Shown: positions 1 to 11,852, counted from the stretch's first letter. The stretch: DNA of 64,000 bases from Cylindrobasidium torrendii FP15055 ss-10 (GCA_000934385.1 KN880527.1:24454-88453), one strand, 5' to 3'. Numbers and translations are program-made. Notes: a model not told the origin generated them from the sequence alone.

Positions 1-1034
1 CCGAGGATTCGCCAAAACAAGTCCATCCTTCACGGCACATGTTCTATAACTACAGTAACGACTCTTTCACGTCCGCGCGTTCTCAGCCAAATCTGTCTCG
101 GCGGAACCTCCCACAGCCGTCTCCCCTCATCCAACCTCAGCCGTCGCGTGCGACAGCCTACCTGCGCCATATGGCCTCTGTTTCCAGCATGCCTGCTCGT
201 CCGAGTTCCACTCCTGCCCACCAGTTAACCTTCAATCATCAACACTTGAACGCTGCCCGGTTCCAGGAACACGATCCTGCGCACCCACCGCTACCCCAAA
301 CATGGCTACAAACTGTGGCCCAAGCAGTCATGCATGGTGGAATTGGATACGTCGGAGGACCTCAGCAACCAGCTGAGGCTGTACAGTCAGACACTCGCGG
401 CCGACGCACAGACCGCCAGTCGCTGCGCCCGCCAGACTTGGTTTCGCGGATGTCAAGCAGACGCGCTGGCCGCAGCGAGAGCGAAGTCAGTCGAACCCGT
501 GTCGTCTGCCACAGCGCACCTGGTAGTCGCGCCAATTCCAGCACTCGGGAAGACCGTAATCCCAACAAGAAACGGAAGGACGCGTCCAAGTCTGTCGTGC
601 CGAGTCTAGCCAAAACAAGGGTTGAAGATGAACAGGAATGGGCGCAAAAACCCGGGCAGCCGTCTACGCGCAACCCGGTGCAATGGGGGCTTGGCGGGAT
701 AGTGGACGACGTGAGCGACGATGATGATGACAGCGACCTCGACCTGCGCCAGATACTCTTCCCAGCGAAAAGGCAGAACTCGATTCGTAGTTTGCGCAAG
801 CATCTTCCAGAGCTGAGTGCGCCTCAACCACGCTCAGGGTTAATCTCGAGAGTGGCGAGTGGGTTGAGTACGACGGATTATGGACAGTGGGATGGGTATG
901 AGGATCATCCAAGACCTGAACCTGGGAGGAGAAGGTCTGTGGAAGACGATGATGATGAGTCTGGTTTACGTTCGAGGGGAAGCTTAAATGGGAGGAGTAG
1001 GTCGAGGAGAGGGCTGCCGACGGTATGGTCGTAG
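1..1034 (+). CDS. Low-complexity hypothetical protein, possibly 5' truncated by the window edge
   Basis: An open frame runs from base 3 to a TAG stop at 1032-1034, with the first in-window ATG at base 39 (331 residues). No in-frame stop precedes that ATG, so the gene may begin outside the window. The product is rich in Ser, Arg and Pro and looks disordered. It has an acidic run of about eight Asp residues with one Ser near residue 228, another acidic run near residue 301, and a basic Arg-rich C-terminus. Alternating acidic and Ser/Arg tracts are common in nuclear or phosphorylated regulatory proteins, but no domain is recognisable and I assign no function. Confidence 0.6.
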   Translation, partial: EDSPKQVHPSRHMFYNYSNDSFTSARSQPNLSRRNLPQPSPLIQPQPSRATAYLRHMASVSSMPARPSSTPAHQLTFNHQHLNAARFQEHDPAHPPLPQTWLQTVAQAVMHGGIGYVGGPQQPAEAVQSDTRGRRTDRQSLRPPDLVSRMSSRRAGRSESEVSRTRVVCHSAPGSRANSSTREDRNPNKKRKDASKSVVPSLAKTRVEDEQEWAQKPGQPSTRNPVQWGLGGIVDDVSDDDDDSDLDLRQILFPAKRQNSIRSLRKHLPELSAPQPRSGLISRVASGLSTTDYGQWDGYEDHPRPEPGRRRSVEDDDDESGLRSRGSLNGRSRSRRGLPTVWS

Positions 1035-1441
1035 GGCTTTGCATGTTTTGACGACTGGTCCAGGTTGTAATACTATAATCACGCACACTAACGTAGTCTC
1101 CATACACCCTCCCTTTTTTCCATTGTCTGCGGCTGGGGGTAATTTATTGGATTTATTGTTCATAGTTTGTAAGTAGTTATACCGCAGATACGTACTCTAT
1201 ACATACACTGGTTGACTGGTATGATGCTGCGTTTGGGGTAAGAGTGTGAATTCGAAAGAAGTGCAGCCACTGTAAACAAGAGAGTTAGGAGGCGGAAGTC
1301 GCGATCGGATGCGGTCCCGTAACGCGCCTCGGCAGATGCCGAACACCCTATTACGAGAACTACCATTTGCCCAGCACACCAACTGTGCTATCCACTACTT
1401 TCTATCCTGGCAACAATAATTCAAACTTTGCAACTACCACA

Positions 1442-3157
1442 ATGGCAGAAGCAGACGCCATCGCAAGCAACCTTTCGGACGGCTTTGCAGGAGTCTCTCT
1501 TAGCACCGTCCTAGTGGAAGACGTGTGGCTGCAGATCATCTCCTACCTCTCCTCATATTCGCATTCCTTGTCGCAGATTGCTCTTGTGAATCGAGCTTTC
1601 AGCAGGCTCGTCCCACAGTATCTATATAGACATGTCGTCTGGTACCCACCTCACACGAATCAACTGGACCTCAAAGCGACGGGTTTACCAAAGGTGTGTA
1701 CTGATATTGTCTGGACGAGTGGTCAGGCTAACGATGAGCATAAGTAGATCCCATCGCTGATCCATTCCGCGCGTCTTTCACACAATGCGCCTCACGTTAA
1801 GAGTCTAACCATCGGAGGTGGGACGCTCGGCTTACTTGACATTCATTGTTTTGGGCTCAACAATTCTCTCTCAAAGGGTACTTATCTGCGAAACCACACC
1901 ATGCACGCAAGATAGTGGACTACGCTCTTGGCCTCGTCCGGGCCTTCGTCAATATCCGAAGCCTGACCCTCAGTGTTTATGCTGGCCCGGAAAGCCTTTC
2001 GGATGAGGTTGTCGCTGAGATAATATCCAGTCCCCCGAACAACCTGTTCCGTATAACTATCTATGACTCGGCCGGCTCTACACGACTTCTTCAAAACATC
2101 GAGTGCTTGCCAACTATCCGTGCACTCACCCTAAAAAGCCCCAGTCGAGCTACACTTAATACTCTTTTGCATGTCATTGAGTTACTTGGGCCAAGGCTAG
2201 AAGAGCTCCATCTAGAGGTGCGAGCTTCAACTATCTTTGCGCCTGTTTTCTGACCTGCTACGCAGGACAACTGCGGCTCCATCACCCCCGGCGTTCTGAG
2301 AGATATCGAGCCACATATTACCGACCTCAAAGCATTTTCGTTTGGGCTATCTTACTCCATCACCGACACTTTCCTCGCCGATTTTTTGGAGAAGCTGCCC
2401 AACCTCGAGACACTTTCTCTGCAGTATTACTACGTATGAGCTTTTGTCAATTATCATGGCCCTTCCGACTGATTTTCCATTAGCAAGGGCCTACCGGCCT
2501 CTTCCCGAAGAAAGGCGGGCGCCTCACTCGCCTCAAGTCATTCACGGCGTACTACGGTCTGATCAACGAACGTGAGGACGCGATCCATCTCGCAAAGTGG
2601 GTCCAACGGCTTGTGCGGAATGGACCTCTGGAGCGGCTGCACCTCGTCGAGGAAGATGTAACCGAATGGCCTCTCGGTGAGCTCGCGTTCGAGGGGCTAT
2701 GGAGGTCGCTCCTGGCACGACATGCAACGACGCTGCGTGTGCTCGAAGCGCCTGGTGCGATGGTCAACACCAATGTGGTCCGGCAGGTCTTCACGAAATT
2801 CGAGAGACTCGATACCATTGAGATAGGCATCAATATTGGCGGGGTGAAGATACTTATAGCCAATGGCGAGATTCCAAGGTCGCTGCATACGGTGAAGCTA
2901 TGGATTCGACACAGTAAACACATTGTTCCGGGGATCGAGGAGGAAGTCATGCGCAGTGGTCCAGGGGTGCGCTTGGTTAAGCTTTGGGGTGGTGAAGATG
3001 TATTCGAGGTTGGCTTTTGCTTGGGTACTTTGACTCGGTAGCTGACGCGCAACAGGGTTTCTGGGCGCGGAAGAATGCAGAGTCAAACGAAGTGGAATTC
3101 CGAATTCAACAGGTTGACTTGACACGGGATGTACAGCCGACAGATAAAGACTACTAA
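1442..3157 (+). CDS. F-box / leucine-rich-repeat-like protein (multi-exon)
   Basis: A multi-exon gene starting at the ATG at 1442. The N-terminal exon carries an F-box-like segment: VEDVWLQIISYLSSY, then LVNRAFSRLVPQYLYRHV. Later exons hold leucine-rich stretches such as SLTLSVYAGPESLS, LEELHLEV and LPNLETLSLQYY. The last exon starts after an acceptor near 3055 and ends with TAA at 3155-3157. Fungal proteins of this layout are thought to act as SCF ubiquitin-ligase substrate adaptors, but the target is unknown. Exon borders between 1695 and 2520 are approximate. A relic of the last exon recurs at 6740-6822, showing that the gene's 3' end was duplicated with the neighbouring acetyltransferase. 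Confidence 0.75.
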
Positions 3158-3223
3158 ACGTACATAGATCACACAACGACAACACGTCATACTTATACCG
3201 CCCATTTACACTCCTTTGCCTCT

Positions 3224-4559
3224 TCAGTCCGACGAAGCATCGCCTCGCTTGAGAAAATTCGTCCTCTCCTCCTCTTGCCTCTCAAACAGGGCATCCCACA
3301 GCTCGAGATTACGACCGGGGGCGGTCTTCCCAAGGTCGAAAAACTGCTGGTGGATCATCCAATCGGTGTCGAGGACGGCCAAGGTTGTCACGTCCTTCCA
3401 GTTGGCAAACAACGGACTGTAGATTGCGCGGCGCTGGGTTCCCTCGTATGTGAAGGATCTGTATTGGGATTGTCAGTATACCGAGTCGACCGTGAGCGAA
3501 AAAACAGCGTACAATCTATTGAATACCTTTAGCGCAGTCAACTTGAGCGGTCCGTCGACAACATGGGCTTGCACACGATGTGCACCAAGGCTGCCGAACG
3601 CCAGCTCGAGCGCCTGTGTTGATGCATCTAGAGCGTATCCCCTGCCGCGCTCAGCGGCGAGCAAAGCAGCACCAATGTTGAAGCAAGGGGGTGCAAACGA
3701 GTCGATCGAGTCGCAAATGAGGGTCTTGACACCAGCCTTGCTCAGCCTGAGATAGACAAACCCGATGAGGGTGCGTTCTATGGTAACCTTGTGTGTCTGC
3801 AGGATCGTCACTATGTCTTGTCTTGCCAGCCCAAGGTCGAAGATGGACATACAATGGAAATGTTCGCATTATCCGCATTACATACGTATATCCTCACTCT
3901 CTGCTTTGACTCTGCTATAAAATCCCTGTCCGCCATGGACGGGTCGAATGCAGTCCAGATTCCCTTGAGAGCGCCAGGAAAGGTAGTCCTTGGTGGCGTG
4001 TCGATGGCTATGAAGGCTGCGTCATTCACCGGAGAACCACTCGCAATTCCCGCACCCCGCTTGAAGTCGCTGTAGCGGAACGTCGATCCTTCAACCTGTG
4101 ATATTATGGTTAACGCCTTCAACACATCATCTCTTCATGGTGTAGACCTACTTTGGCCTCCTCGAATATCAACGTTCTCGTTTCCTACAGTCGCAATCCG
4201 TTGATATGCTCTTGTTCAGAGGAGGGCTTGTATGAATTTACCTTTATGACACCGAACACGTATGGTACTTTAGAAGCGAAGTCCAGAAAGTCGGTGCACT
4301 GAACAGCTTCGCTGGAAGGAATTTGTAGTTCCTCGAAAAGCCCTTGAAGCTCGCGCAGGGGTCGAGTTTTGATCGCTTCATCGGCCGTGAACTTGAAAGT
4401 TCCTATTTGTGCGACGAAATCTGGGAGGAGAGAGATAGAAACCGCCTTGAACTTTGGGGGCGTAGGGCCCAGAAACTTATTGACATTGGCGGCGTCCGGA
4501 GGCGGCGTTTCTGATGTAACAGACGTCCTCTTCCCGTGCTTGCGGTTGTTTCGTTCCAT
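3224..4559 (-). CDS. GNAT-family N-acetyltransferase, copy A
   Basis: Minus-strand gene with ATG at 4559 (MERNNRKHGKR) and stop at 3224; at least four exons. The first exon encodes a basic leader and an alpha-helical segment ending FLDFASKVPYVFGVIK. The middle exon resembles the N-terminal half of a RimJ/RimL-like GNAT domain. The next exon has the acyl-CoA-binding half, with IGAALLAAERGRGYALDA followed by LAFGSLGAHRVQAHV, as in basidiomycete RimL-like acetyltransferases. The C-terminal exon (WKDVTTLAVLDTDW) matches the usual end of this family, where an Asp-Trp precedes the last strand. The expected role is acetyl transfer from acetyl-CoA to an amine; the substrate is unknown. A close paralogue lies at 6897-8448, about 2.3 kb upstream on the same strand. 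Exon ends are inferred. Confidence 0.78.
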
Positions 4560-5277
4560 CTTGAAATGGTCGCAGCAGTGGCAATTCGAGGCGAGAGGTG
4601 AGTAGAAGTACACGTAGATAGAGATGGAAGATGAAAGGCAAAGGCAAAGTATGGGCGCTCATGAGTTAGCAGAGTACAGCACCTGATACCCGCCGTTCTT
4701 CACGCTCAGGATTGTTATCTCTCTCGTGCTATCGGCGTCAAAGCGGCGCTTAGATTGTTTTCGTCGCGGGTTCATGCAGCTATGAGACTCGATAAGACAA
4801 TGTGCAGCGCCTTTTGTCCACGAGACCTCTCCGCTCTGAGGTCACAGTCATGTCTATAGGGGAAAAACAGAACAAAAAAACGCATGACTTTGTGTCCGCG
4901 CTCACATTGTTCGCGATGTTCCCATTCGTGACTTGAAGTTCTCTTCGCTCATTGTATAGAAATGCATCCACGAACAAAGGCGATCATTCGATCACAGCGT
5001 TCCATCCGAAACAGTTTACATCATTTGATGCTTGATCCTTCCTCTTTGAGCCGTTATTGATCGACGACTCTTTTTTCATGCTGACCATGGCCTTTCAGAT
5101 ATCTGTAAACAAAGAGGTACACTTCCGTAGTGAAACTACCGGCCTGTTGTTAGCCTCTTTGACGGAGCAAGCTGATTGAAACAAAGACCCAAAACTTACC
5201 TGTTAAAAGAGCCCAATTTCTGAGTCTGTGTCTCAGATACATCCTTTCCTCACTCGCATCGAATTCTCTCAGTAGCC
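4560..5277. other. Intergenic region with duplicated GNAT promoter
   Basis: Bases 4600-4770 closely match 8480-8650, the equivalent position upstream of GNAT copy B, so the duplication included the promoter. The rest is the upstream region of the gene at 5278; I see no further gene. Confidence 0.6.
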
Positions 5278-6084
5278 ATGCAACACCCATACTCCAACGT
5301 CAGAGGAAACGCCAAAGACGACCTCTCTCCCCCGAAATACCACTACACACACCCACCGCCGAACGCTATACCCACCCCGCACTTTGAAATTTACCGTGGT
5401 GCAATTCAACGCATGTTTGATCGCACGGGAGAGTTTGCTGGCATGCCTCCGCTGGATAGCCAACTCAAGGAGGATCTGGTGGAATACCTCACGGTTGAAG
5501 AAGAATCTGAACACGACGATGGCTCTGTTAATGTCCAAGTGGGCACCCAAATCCCGAGCGCCGGCCGGCGCCCCGCACATTCAAGCATCCCAGCAGGACT
5601 CGGAAGCCAGGTCCCTAGTATCACCAGCAATCAATCCACGGCCACCGGCTCCTCACGGCGTTCTGCTCGCTCAACAGCATTGACATATCCCACAACTTTC
5701 ACGCCTGAAGAGCGCAAGGAGCTCATGATGACGAATACGGTGCCTGAGCTAAGGATTTATCAACGCAAGTACGCTGTTGAATTTTTCACATCTATGGTTC
5801 CTTCTCTGGCTCTCTACAGAATACTCGAGGAAGGTGCAGGCCGTAGAACGAAGGGATCTGAGGCAGAGCGTATCCAACATTTTGACAGGGATCCATGGGT
5901 GACAAATGTTCAACCACACCAGGCCATCTGTATTGGATGCGAGCGGGCAGTCAGATGGGTTCCTACCTCCTACGACTTTAGTAAGTGGCTGTGCCACAGA
6001 AACTGGTGTAATGATGTGTATGAGAAGTGGTGCTTAAAGAATGGAATTACTTCAGATATTTATCAAAACCTATATCGATATTAA
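5278..6084 (+). CDS. Uncharacterised C-x2-C / W-x2-H-x3-C domain protein, copy 1
   Basis: Single-exon gene of 268 residues. The N-terminus has the segment KYHYTHPPPN, then YRGAIQRMFDRTGEFAGMP and an acidic EEESEHDDG tract. A Ser/Thr-rich linker leads to a C-terminal domain starting near DPWVTNVQ, with CIGC (about residues 219-222), then W-x2-HRNWC and VYEKWC. The spacing C-x2-C...W-x2-H-x3-C suggests a small zinc-binding fold; this is inference from residue pattern. A near full-length paralogue lies at 51577-52347 on the minus strand. The C-terminal domain also occurs at the end of the gene at 35679-37236 and in a fragment at 40908-41067. I do not recognise the family and assign no function. 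Confidence 0.75.
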   Translation: MQHPYSNVRGNAKDDLSPPKYHYTHPPPNAIPTPHFEIYRGAIQRMFDRTGEFAGMPPLDSQLKEDLVEYLTVEEESEHDDGSVNVQVGTQIPSAGRRPAHSSIPAGLGSQVPSITSNQSTATGSSRRSARSTALTYPTTFTPEERKELMMTNTVPELRIYQRKYAVEFFTSMVPSLALYRILEEGAGRRTKGSEAERIQHFDRDPWVTNVQPHQAICIGCERAVRWVPTSYDFSKWLCHRNWCNDVYEKWCLKNGITSDIYQNLYRY

Positions 6085-6739
6085 TGGCGCAATAATGATG
6101 CGCTGGGCGCGTGAATACCTATCGTTTTATTCGGAGAATAACACACTAGACGAGCTTCACTGGTTCATAGAAATTACATAGAGTGCTGAATAGTATTTAT
6201 CAAGTCCATCTTCCTTTTTCACTACAATAGATAACGTTTGTGGATATGAACTCTTTCCGTCCATTATGAGCGTGGCAACTCTGAAAAGACCTTTGATTAT
6301 GCTTGATAGCATGTTGACATTTGTCAAAAAACTGTTAAGGTTATATTGGGTATAATTTTTGGCTTTGTCATGGTTTTCTGCAATGGCTTACTTACTGGCG
6401 CCACTGTCACTCGATCGCGGGATCGGGCATTGCCGGAGTCTGCTCTTCTTGTTACTGCCAACACCAAGCACGGTCCGGCTTCTAATGATTACGCGCCTAG
6501 CAGGGCGGCGCATAGACCTTTCACAGACCTTGCTTCTTGCCACCACGGATGATAGCCCGAAATGACCAGAGCACTTAAGCGCTTATCCACCTGGAGCTCC
6601 TTCGTGCTCGACCAGTTTTGCTGCAGTTTCGGTCTCGTCAGTTCATCGACCGTCATCGTCTTCCAGTGCATGTGTTGGAAAAACATAGATCAATTTCGAC
6701 GCATTCAGGAAGTATACGTTTGTCCCGGGTGCATAGCGG
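6085..6739. other. Intergenic, no gene recognised
   Basis: AT-rich to 6350, then short open frames of unconvincing composition. It leads into the duplicated F-box tail that begins near 6740. Confidence 0.4.
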
Positions 6740-6822
6740 ATGTAGAGGTACGCCGACACTCGTCTATTCGGTTTCGACGTGTTAACTTGACAAGGAATTC
6801 ACAGCTGACAGATAGAAACTAG
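6740..6822 (+). pseudogene. Relic of the F-box gene's last exon
   Basis: The frame ending at 6822 reads FRRVNLTRNSQLTDRN then stop. It aligns with FRIQQVDLTRDVQPTDKDY then stop at the end of the F-box gene (3100-3157). The two also lie at the same distance upstream of the 3' ends of the two GNAT genes. Only this tail of the F-box gene is present, so the duplication breakpoint lay inside its last exon and the fragment cannot be functional. Confidence 0.65.
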
Positions 6823-6896
6823 TAAAAGTACGTGGACTCCAAGACAATACTACAATTTTACTTGCATCGTCCGTTTGTACCCCTCCGCCTCCGAGT

Positions 6897-8448
6897 TTAG
6901 TCCGATGAAGCATTGCTTCTCTTCAGCAAAATCGACCTTTCATGCTCCTGTCGCTCAAACATGGCATCCCAGAGCTCAAGGTTACGACCGGGGACGGTCG
7001 TTCCAAGGTCGAGCAAGTGCTGGTGAACCATCCAATCGGTGTCGAGGACAGCCAAGGTTGTCACGTCCTTCCAATTTGCGAACAAGGGACTGTACAGCGC
7101 GCGGCGCTGTGTTCCTTCGTACGTGAACGATCTATGTTAGGGGCTTAGCATCTTGGGACAGCACCGAGCGGGGAGACAGCATACAACTCGTTAAACACCC
7201 TCAGTGCAGTCATCTTCAGTGGCCCATCAACAACATGGGCTTGCACACGGTGTGCACCAAGGCTGCCGAACGCCAGCTTGAGCATCTGGGTCAAGGCTTT
7301 TTGTGCGTATCCCCAGCCGCGCTCAGGGGAGAATAATGCAGCACCAATGTTAAAGCACGGCGGCGCAGAGGGGTCGATCGCGTCGCGGACAAGAGTCTTG
7401 ACACCAGCCTTGCTCGACGTGAGGTAGACAAACCCAACGAGGGCGCGTTCCTTGGTAATCCTTGACGTCTGGAAACCAACGTCAACTATCCAGACTTCGA
7501 CACTAAGGCTTGTAGAAGACTTACAACGGAAAAAGTTGCGTTATACGCCTTCTGAACATACTCCCTCACCTTTCGCTTTGACCCTGCCAAATAGTCCTTG
7601 TCCGCCATCAAAGGGTCGAATGCGGTCCAGATTCTATCAAGATTCTTGGGCTTGACGAGGTTGCTTTGTTTCTGGGTTGTTTGAGCCCAAGTGTTGTTGT
7701 CATCTATTGCATCGAGCGCGGGTTTTGCGTCTTCGATGGCGTCCTGCAGGTGCTTCACAGCTTCCTTCAGTTCGTTGTTTTCGACCGAATCGATCGATGG
7801 AAAGGCGTCCAGGGGGCTGTTTCTCGGTAACTGTCCAGGAGAGGTTGGCATTGTTGTTGAGGATTTGCGGTTGGTACGCTGGAGTTTCGACAAATTTAAA
7901 GGTGGAGTGGACTGAGACGGAATAATTTTGGTAGTGTTGCGAGTCGCAGGCGTCGTATCGAAGTTGCCATAGCCAAATATCGGTTCTTGGACCTGTCATA
8001 TATAATGGTCAACTCCTTCCGCATTATCCCTTTCGTGGTGTACTACACGCACTTCCGCATCCTCAAATATCAATGTCCTTGTTTCCTACAACCGTGATCT
8101 ATCAATATGCGCCTGTTTGGTAGGCTTGCACAAATGTACCTTTACAACCCCGAACATGTATTGCATTTCAGAAGCGAAGTCCAGGAAATCGGTGTACTGC
8201 ACCGCTTCGCTGGAAGCAAGTTGCAATTCTTCGAAAAGCTCTTGTAGCTCGCGCAGAGATGCCGTCTTGATCGCTTCATCAGCCGTGAGAGTTCCTATTT
8301 GTGCAACAAAATCCGGGAGGAGAGAGATAGAAGCCGTCTTGAACTCGGGAAGCGTACTAGGATTCAGAGGTTCACGCGTATCGATGGGGTCTGGTTGCGC
8401 CGTTACTGGTCTTTGTGGAATCCTAGGCTTGCGATTTTTTCGTCCCAT
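6897..8448 (-). CDS. GNAT-family N-acetyltransferase, copy B
   Basis: Minus-strand paralogue of copy A, ATG at 8448 (MGRKNRKPRIPQRP) and stop at 6897. The first exon repeats the helical segment, here ending FLDFASEMQYMFGVVK. The middle exon carries IWTAFDPLMADKDYLAGSKR, equivalent to IWTAFDPSMADRDF in copy A. Exons around 7200-7480 carry the acyl-CoA-binding half and 6897-7085 the C-terminal WKDVTTLAVLDTDW exon, nearly identical to copy A. Copy B has an extra Gln/Asn-rich and acidic insert (ENNELKEAVKHLQDAIEDAK, about 7720-7790) that copy A lacks or has lost. Exon ends near 7140-7200 and 7480-7560 were not fixed, so a small disruption cannot be excluded. Confidence 0.7.
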
Positions 8449-8926
8449 CTTGTAGGGGTTGTAGTGGAGAGTCGAGGCGCAACTTCACGTAGATCGGGAT
8501 GGACAATGAGAGGGGAAGGCAAAGTACGGGCGCTTATGCATATGAGTTGGAAGAGCACACCTGACGCCGGTTCTCCACGTTCTGGATCGTTATCTCAATT
8601 GCACTATCGGCGCATCAAGGCGGCGCTTAGATTGCTTTCATCAAAGCAGATTCTATATACACATAGGTCCGTGCTAAGTTATGTAAATCGACAAGGTAGG
8701 ACCGTAATTGATTTCTGGTATTTAAGTTCGTTCATCATCAAGTCTAATTTTCCGAAATAGGAAAACAATGGCGCTGAGAGCAGGCGCATCATGTAATGCC
8801 CACAAAGCCCTTGACATCCACTTCTACCGCACAAGACTCGGCGCATCTTTCGTTGAAAAGTCAGACAAAAGAAGCTTAACTAGAAATCCAGGTTTGTCAG
8901 TCACATATCGATATATATTTGGATTT

Positions 8927-10754
8927 TTATGAGCACGCACTTCGGAAGGAAGGCATTTTCCTATCAAGAACCATGACACTGTGGGTTATAAGTCGGAGCA
9001 TCGCTGTCAAGTCGTTTGTTGATAGTGGCGTGTCTGCAGCGCCAAACTCTTTCTGGATCGCGCGCGCGCAATAAATCCAGGCGAACTACAGGGGTACTCA
9101 GTGTCCATCGAGCATTGGAAATGGTTTTCATACCACGGTTGTCGGACACATCTTTGAGAAATCCTCCTCCTTCAACGAACGAGTTATTTGCGCTACCTGG
9201 ATGACTATCCTTAAAAGCATCTTCCGCGAGTCGGGAAGAGACGGCGCGGTGAGGGAATAGAGCTTGATAAGCGTAGCAAAGGCCAGGAAGATGGCTGTAA
9301 GAAGCCCCCGGGCTGTGTCTGCGTCGTTTTGATTTCTGACTTCCTGCATTCGCGTCTGGAGGTATGCGAGCTCGCGTCGCGTTTTGTGAAGAAGAGCGTA
9401 GTAAGAAGTGGACCATGTATCAGTGACCTTATCACCTAGTGGCTACAGTCAATATGCGAGAAAGTTGCCCACGAAGAGGAACGCACAACATGCGTCTGTC
9501 CTTGAGCGCGCCGCTAGATCGTGCGATGCGACAAAGTAGGTCACGCAATTTGCACGGGCAGCAAACAGATACGAGTCCGTGCACAGAAGATCATAACCGT
9601 CCTGCACCATTTCCCTCAGCTACGCTTACTGACCACAAAATATACGCACATATAATTGACTTAATTCCGCATGGAGGTAGTCCGGGAACAGCGTAGTCCT
9701 ACCAAAAATGAGGCGCTGGCTCATGTCGGTGTACAGCAGTTGGCACAGGATGCCGATTTCCTCTATCCGAAGGGAAAGGACCCTGCCTGATGTCTCTGTG
9801 AACGTCGCGGCAGGGTCTTTGTCTCGAAGGACGGGAAGGAGGTGAAGGTCGTACTTGAGAGCGATATGCGCCGCTTTCAAGACGTATTCGCGAGCGGCGT
9901 AGGAATCATTTCGATAGAAGAAGTATTTGGATAAGAGCTGGGTCACCTAGACGTTCATGGTCACGAAAGGAGTCATGCACTATGGACAGTACGAACCTGA
10001 AGCGCTGTAAGAACATCCAAGCTGCCTGCGTCCAAGGCTAGATTTAGGCTTTCGATTGTGCGTCGAAGCTGCAAGGACTCTGCCGGATGTGGATCGAATC
10101 GCTCTCTCTCGTTGAAGTGGAACATACACCCTGCCAGTTGACCTGCGTATACAAGCGCCGGGTGCACCGCACTGGTATCACCACGATGGACTGCTGCAAA
10201 GCGCTTCTCTGTGAAGCACACCCCTAAGCGCGCGCGATGCTTCAAGAAGAACGGGCGCCTGAGAACGGATTGAACTTTATCAGTAAGGCTGTGGGGAGAA
10301 GCGCTGGTATCTCCTTACATCGCTGAGATATCACACTCCATGTTGTCGACCACGATAGACGGACGGGGGGTTACCAAAGCTGCGCTCCGTGTCGATAGCT
10401 TCTTTTTTCGATGCTCTTCTAGCCTATTTTCAAGGTCTTTCAGTCGACAAACGAGTGCAACCATCCCCGTCGAGTCCTCGTAGAACCCACATTCGCGCCC
10501 AAATAGCATGCATTCGTGGCATTTGGGGCGCGCACGGTCACAGCGCTGTCACCGTACTTGTCAGTATTGTACAGTCATGAAATTAGAACCATCGCACCTG
10601 CTTTCGTTTCCTACGGACTCCCTCGTCAGAATGAATAAGGTGTGAGGAAAGAGGTGTTGCTCAGCGCTCACCTACAAGGATTGCAAGCAATCTTCTCATG
10701 ATTCTTCAGCACACGTTCGGAGTACTCTTTCCAGTTCGGAACCATCCCGTCCAT
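8927..10754 (-). CDS. Zn2Cys6 fungal transcription factor
   Basis: Minus-strand gene, ATG at 10754 (MDGMVPNWKEY), stop TAA at 8927-8929. Joining three short exons gives a full binuclear zinc cluster: CNPC, then RKRKQR, then CDRARPKCHEC and finally GREC. Its spacing is C-x2-C-x6-C-x6-C-x2-C-x6-C. A coiled-coil-like dimerisation stretch follows (LVCRLKDLENRLEEHRKKK). The long C-terminal part resembles the fungal middle-homology region: FAAVHRGDTSAVHPALVYA, then LLCTDSYLFAARANCVTY, and near the end FAWIYCARAIQKEFGA. All exons join with GT-AG introns of about 45-60 bases and no stops, so the gene looks intact. It should be a nuclear DNA-binding regulator; its targets are unknown. Confidence 0.85.
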
Positions 10755-10979
10755 CTCGTTTTTATCTTTGTCACGAGTCTTACCCTATGAATGAGCACAG
10801 AGGTAGCGACTCTTTGCTAAAACGACTCACTGAGCTAGGCCTATTACCGCGTTAATAAACGAAAATAGACAACGATAGAAGGGTTACTCTGAAGAAGAAG
10901 CTGAACCTTGAGCTTGAGTTGGTGGGAACATGGTTGTGATGGTGCTCTCGAGACTTGCAAGCCATTACATAATACTATG

Positions 10980-11651
10980 ATTGCTCGCTTCCGGAACTGA
11001 TCCGGGCCGATTCCAGGTTGAATGCAAGTTCAACCCTGTTCAACCCAACCACCAGCCTGCAGTCCATCTTCACGGATTGTACGTGGACATGTCATTTATT
11101 ACGGAAATGACTGCAAGTCATCTTCTTCATAACAAATGTAGTTTCACGAACATCGAGTTGTTGTTCTTAGAGCTGTCCGCAATGAGGCGGCGGCCCACAA
11201 TTCGAAATTCCTCAAAAGTCTTTCCATCCTACTAGAATCACATCTTACATCGGAACCAATGTCTTCGCTACTATGTGCGCGGTATCGGCATTTCATCCTC
11301 GCCGAGATACTCTTGAACAACTCTCACCAAATGACTTCGAGTTTTTCCTAGAGCCCCCCCGCTTCCCATCCCTAATCCAGCTCAAAATGAGGGAGGCTCA
11401 GTCCGGGGCAGTCGTTTCCGTATACTGGACGAGATGATACTGCTGGTTTCGATCTTCCAAAACTCGAGACATTCCATGTTGAGGGTGTAGACATTGCCTT
11501 CAATGGGCCTCTAACACGTACTATGTATTCGCGAAAGGAAGGCGAACCGTATCGAAAGATGCCTCTGGTCTTGCCAAGTAGGGAGAGAGCGGTGTCTGGT
11601 TACAGTGGACATAATGTCACAAGAATTGGGCTGACTAGAAAGACGAATTAA
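10980..11651 (+). pseudogene. Degraded F-box/leucine-rich-like fragment
   Basis: Short unconnected frames recall the leucine-rich part of fungal F-box proteins: NIELLFLELSAM near 11150, LSPNDFEFFLEPPRFPSL near 11310, and FDLPKLETFHVEGVDIAFNG near 11450, the last frame ending at 11651. No start, no complete F-box and no continuous splice path were found. I read it as a decayed gene; it could instead be the 3' part of a highly interrupted gene. Confidence 0.35.
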
Positions 11652-11852
11652 TGAGTAGAAAAGAATGGAGACACGACGATGCGGAAACAAGCAAAAAGAC
11701 GAGCAAAGACCGTGATGGCGTTTTTCATTGCACTACGCAGCTAGTATACAACATCCAATAATGTACAAAGTCCCCAATTTCCGTCATAAATCCCAAATAA
11801 AATAAAACAGAAGAAGTCGTGGATCATAACGATCGTAAAGATAGTGACGGGC

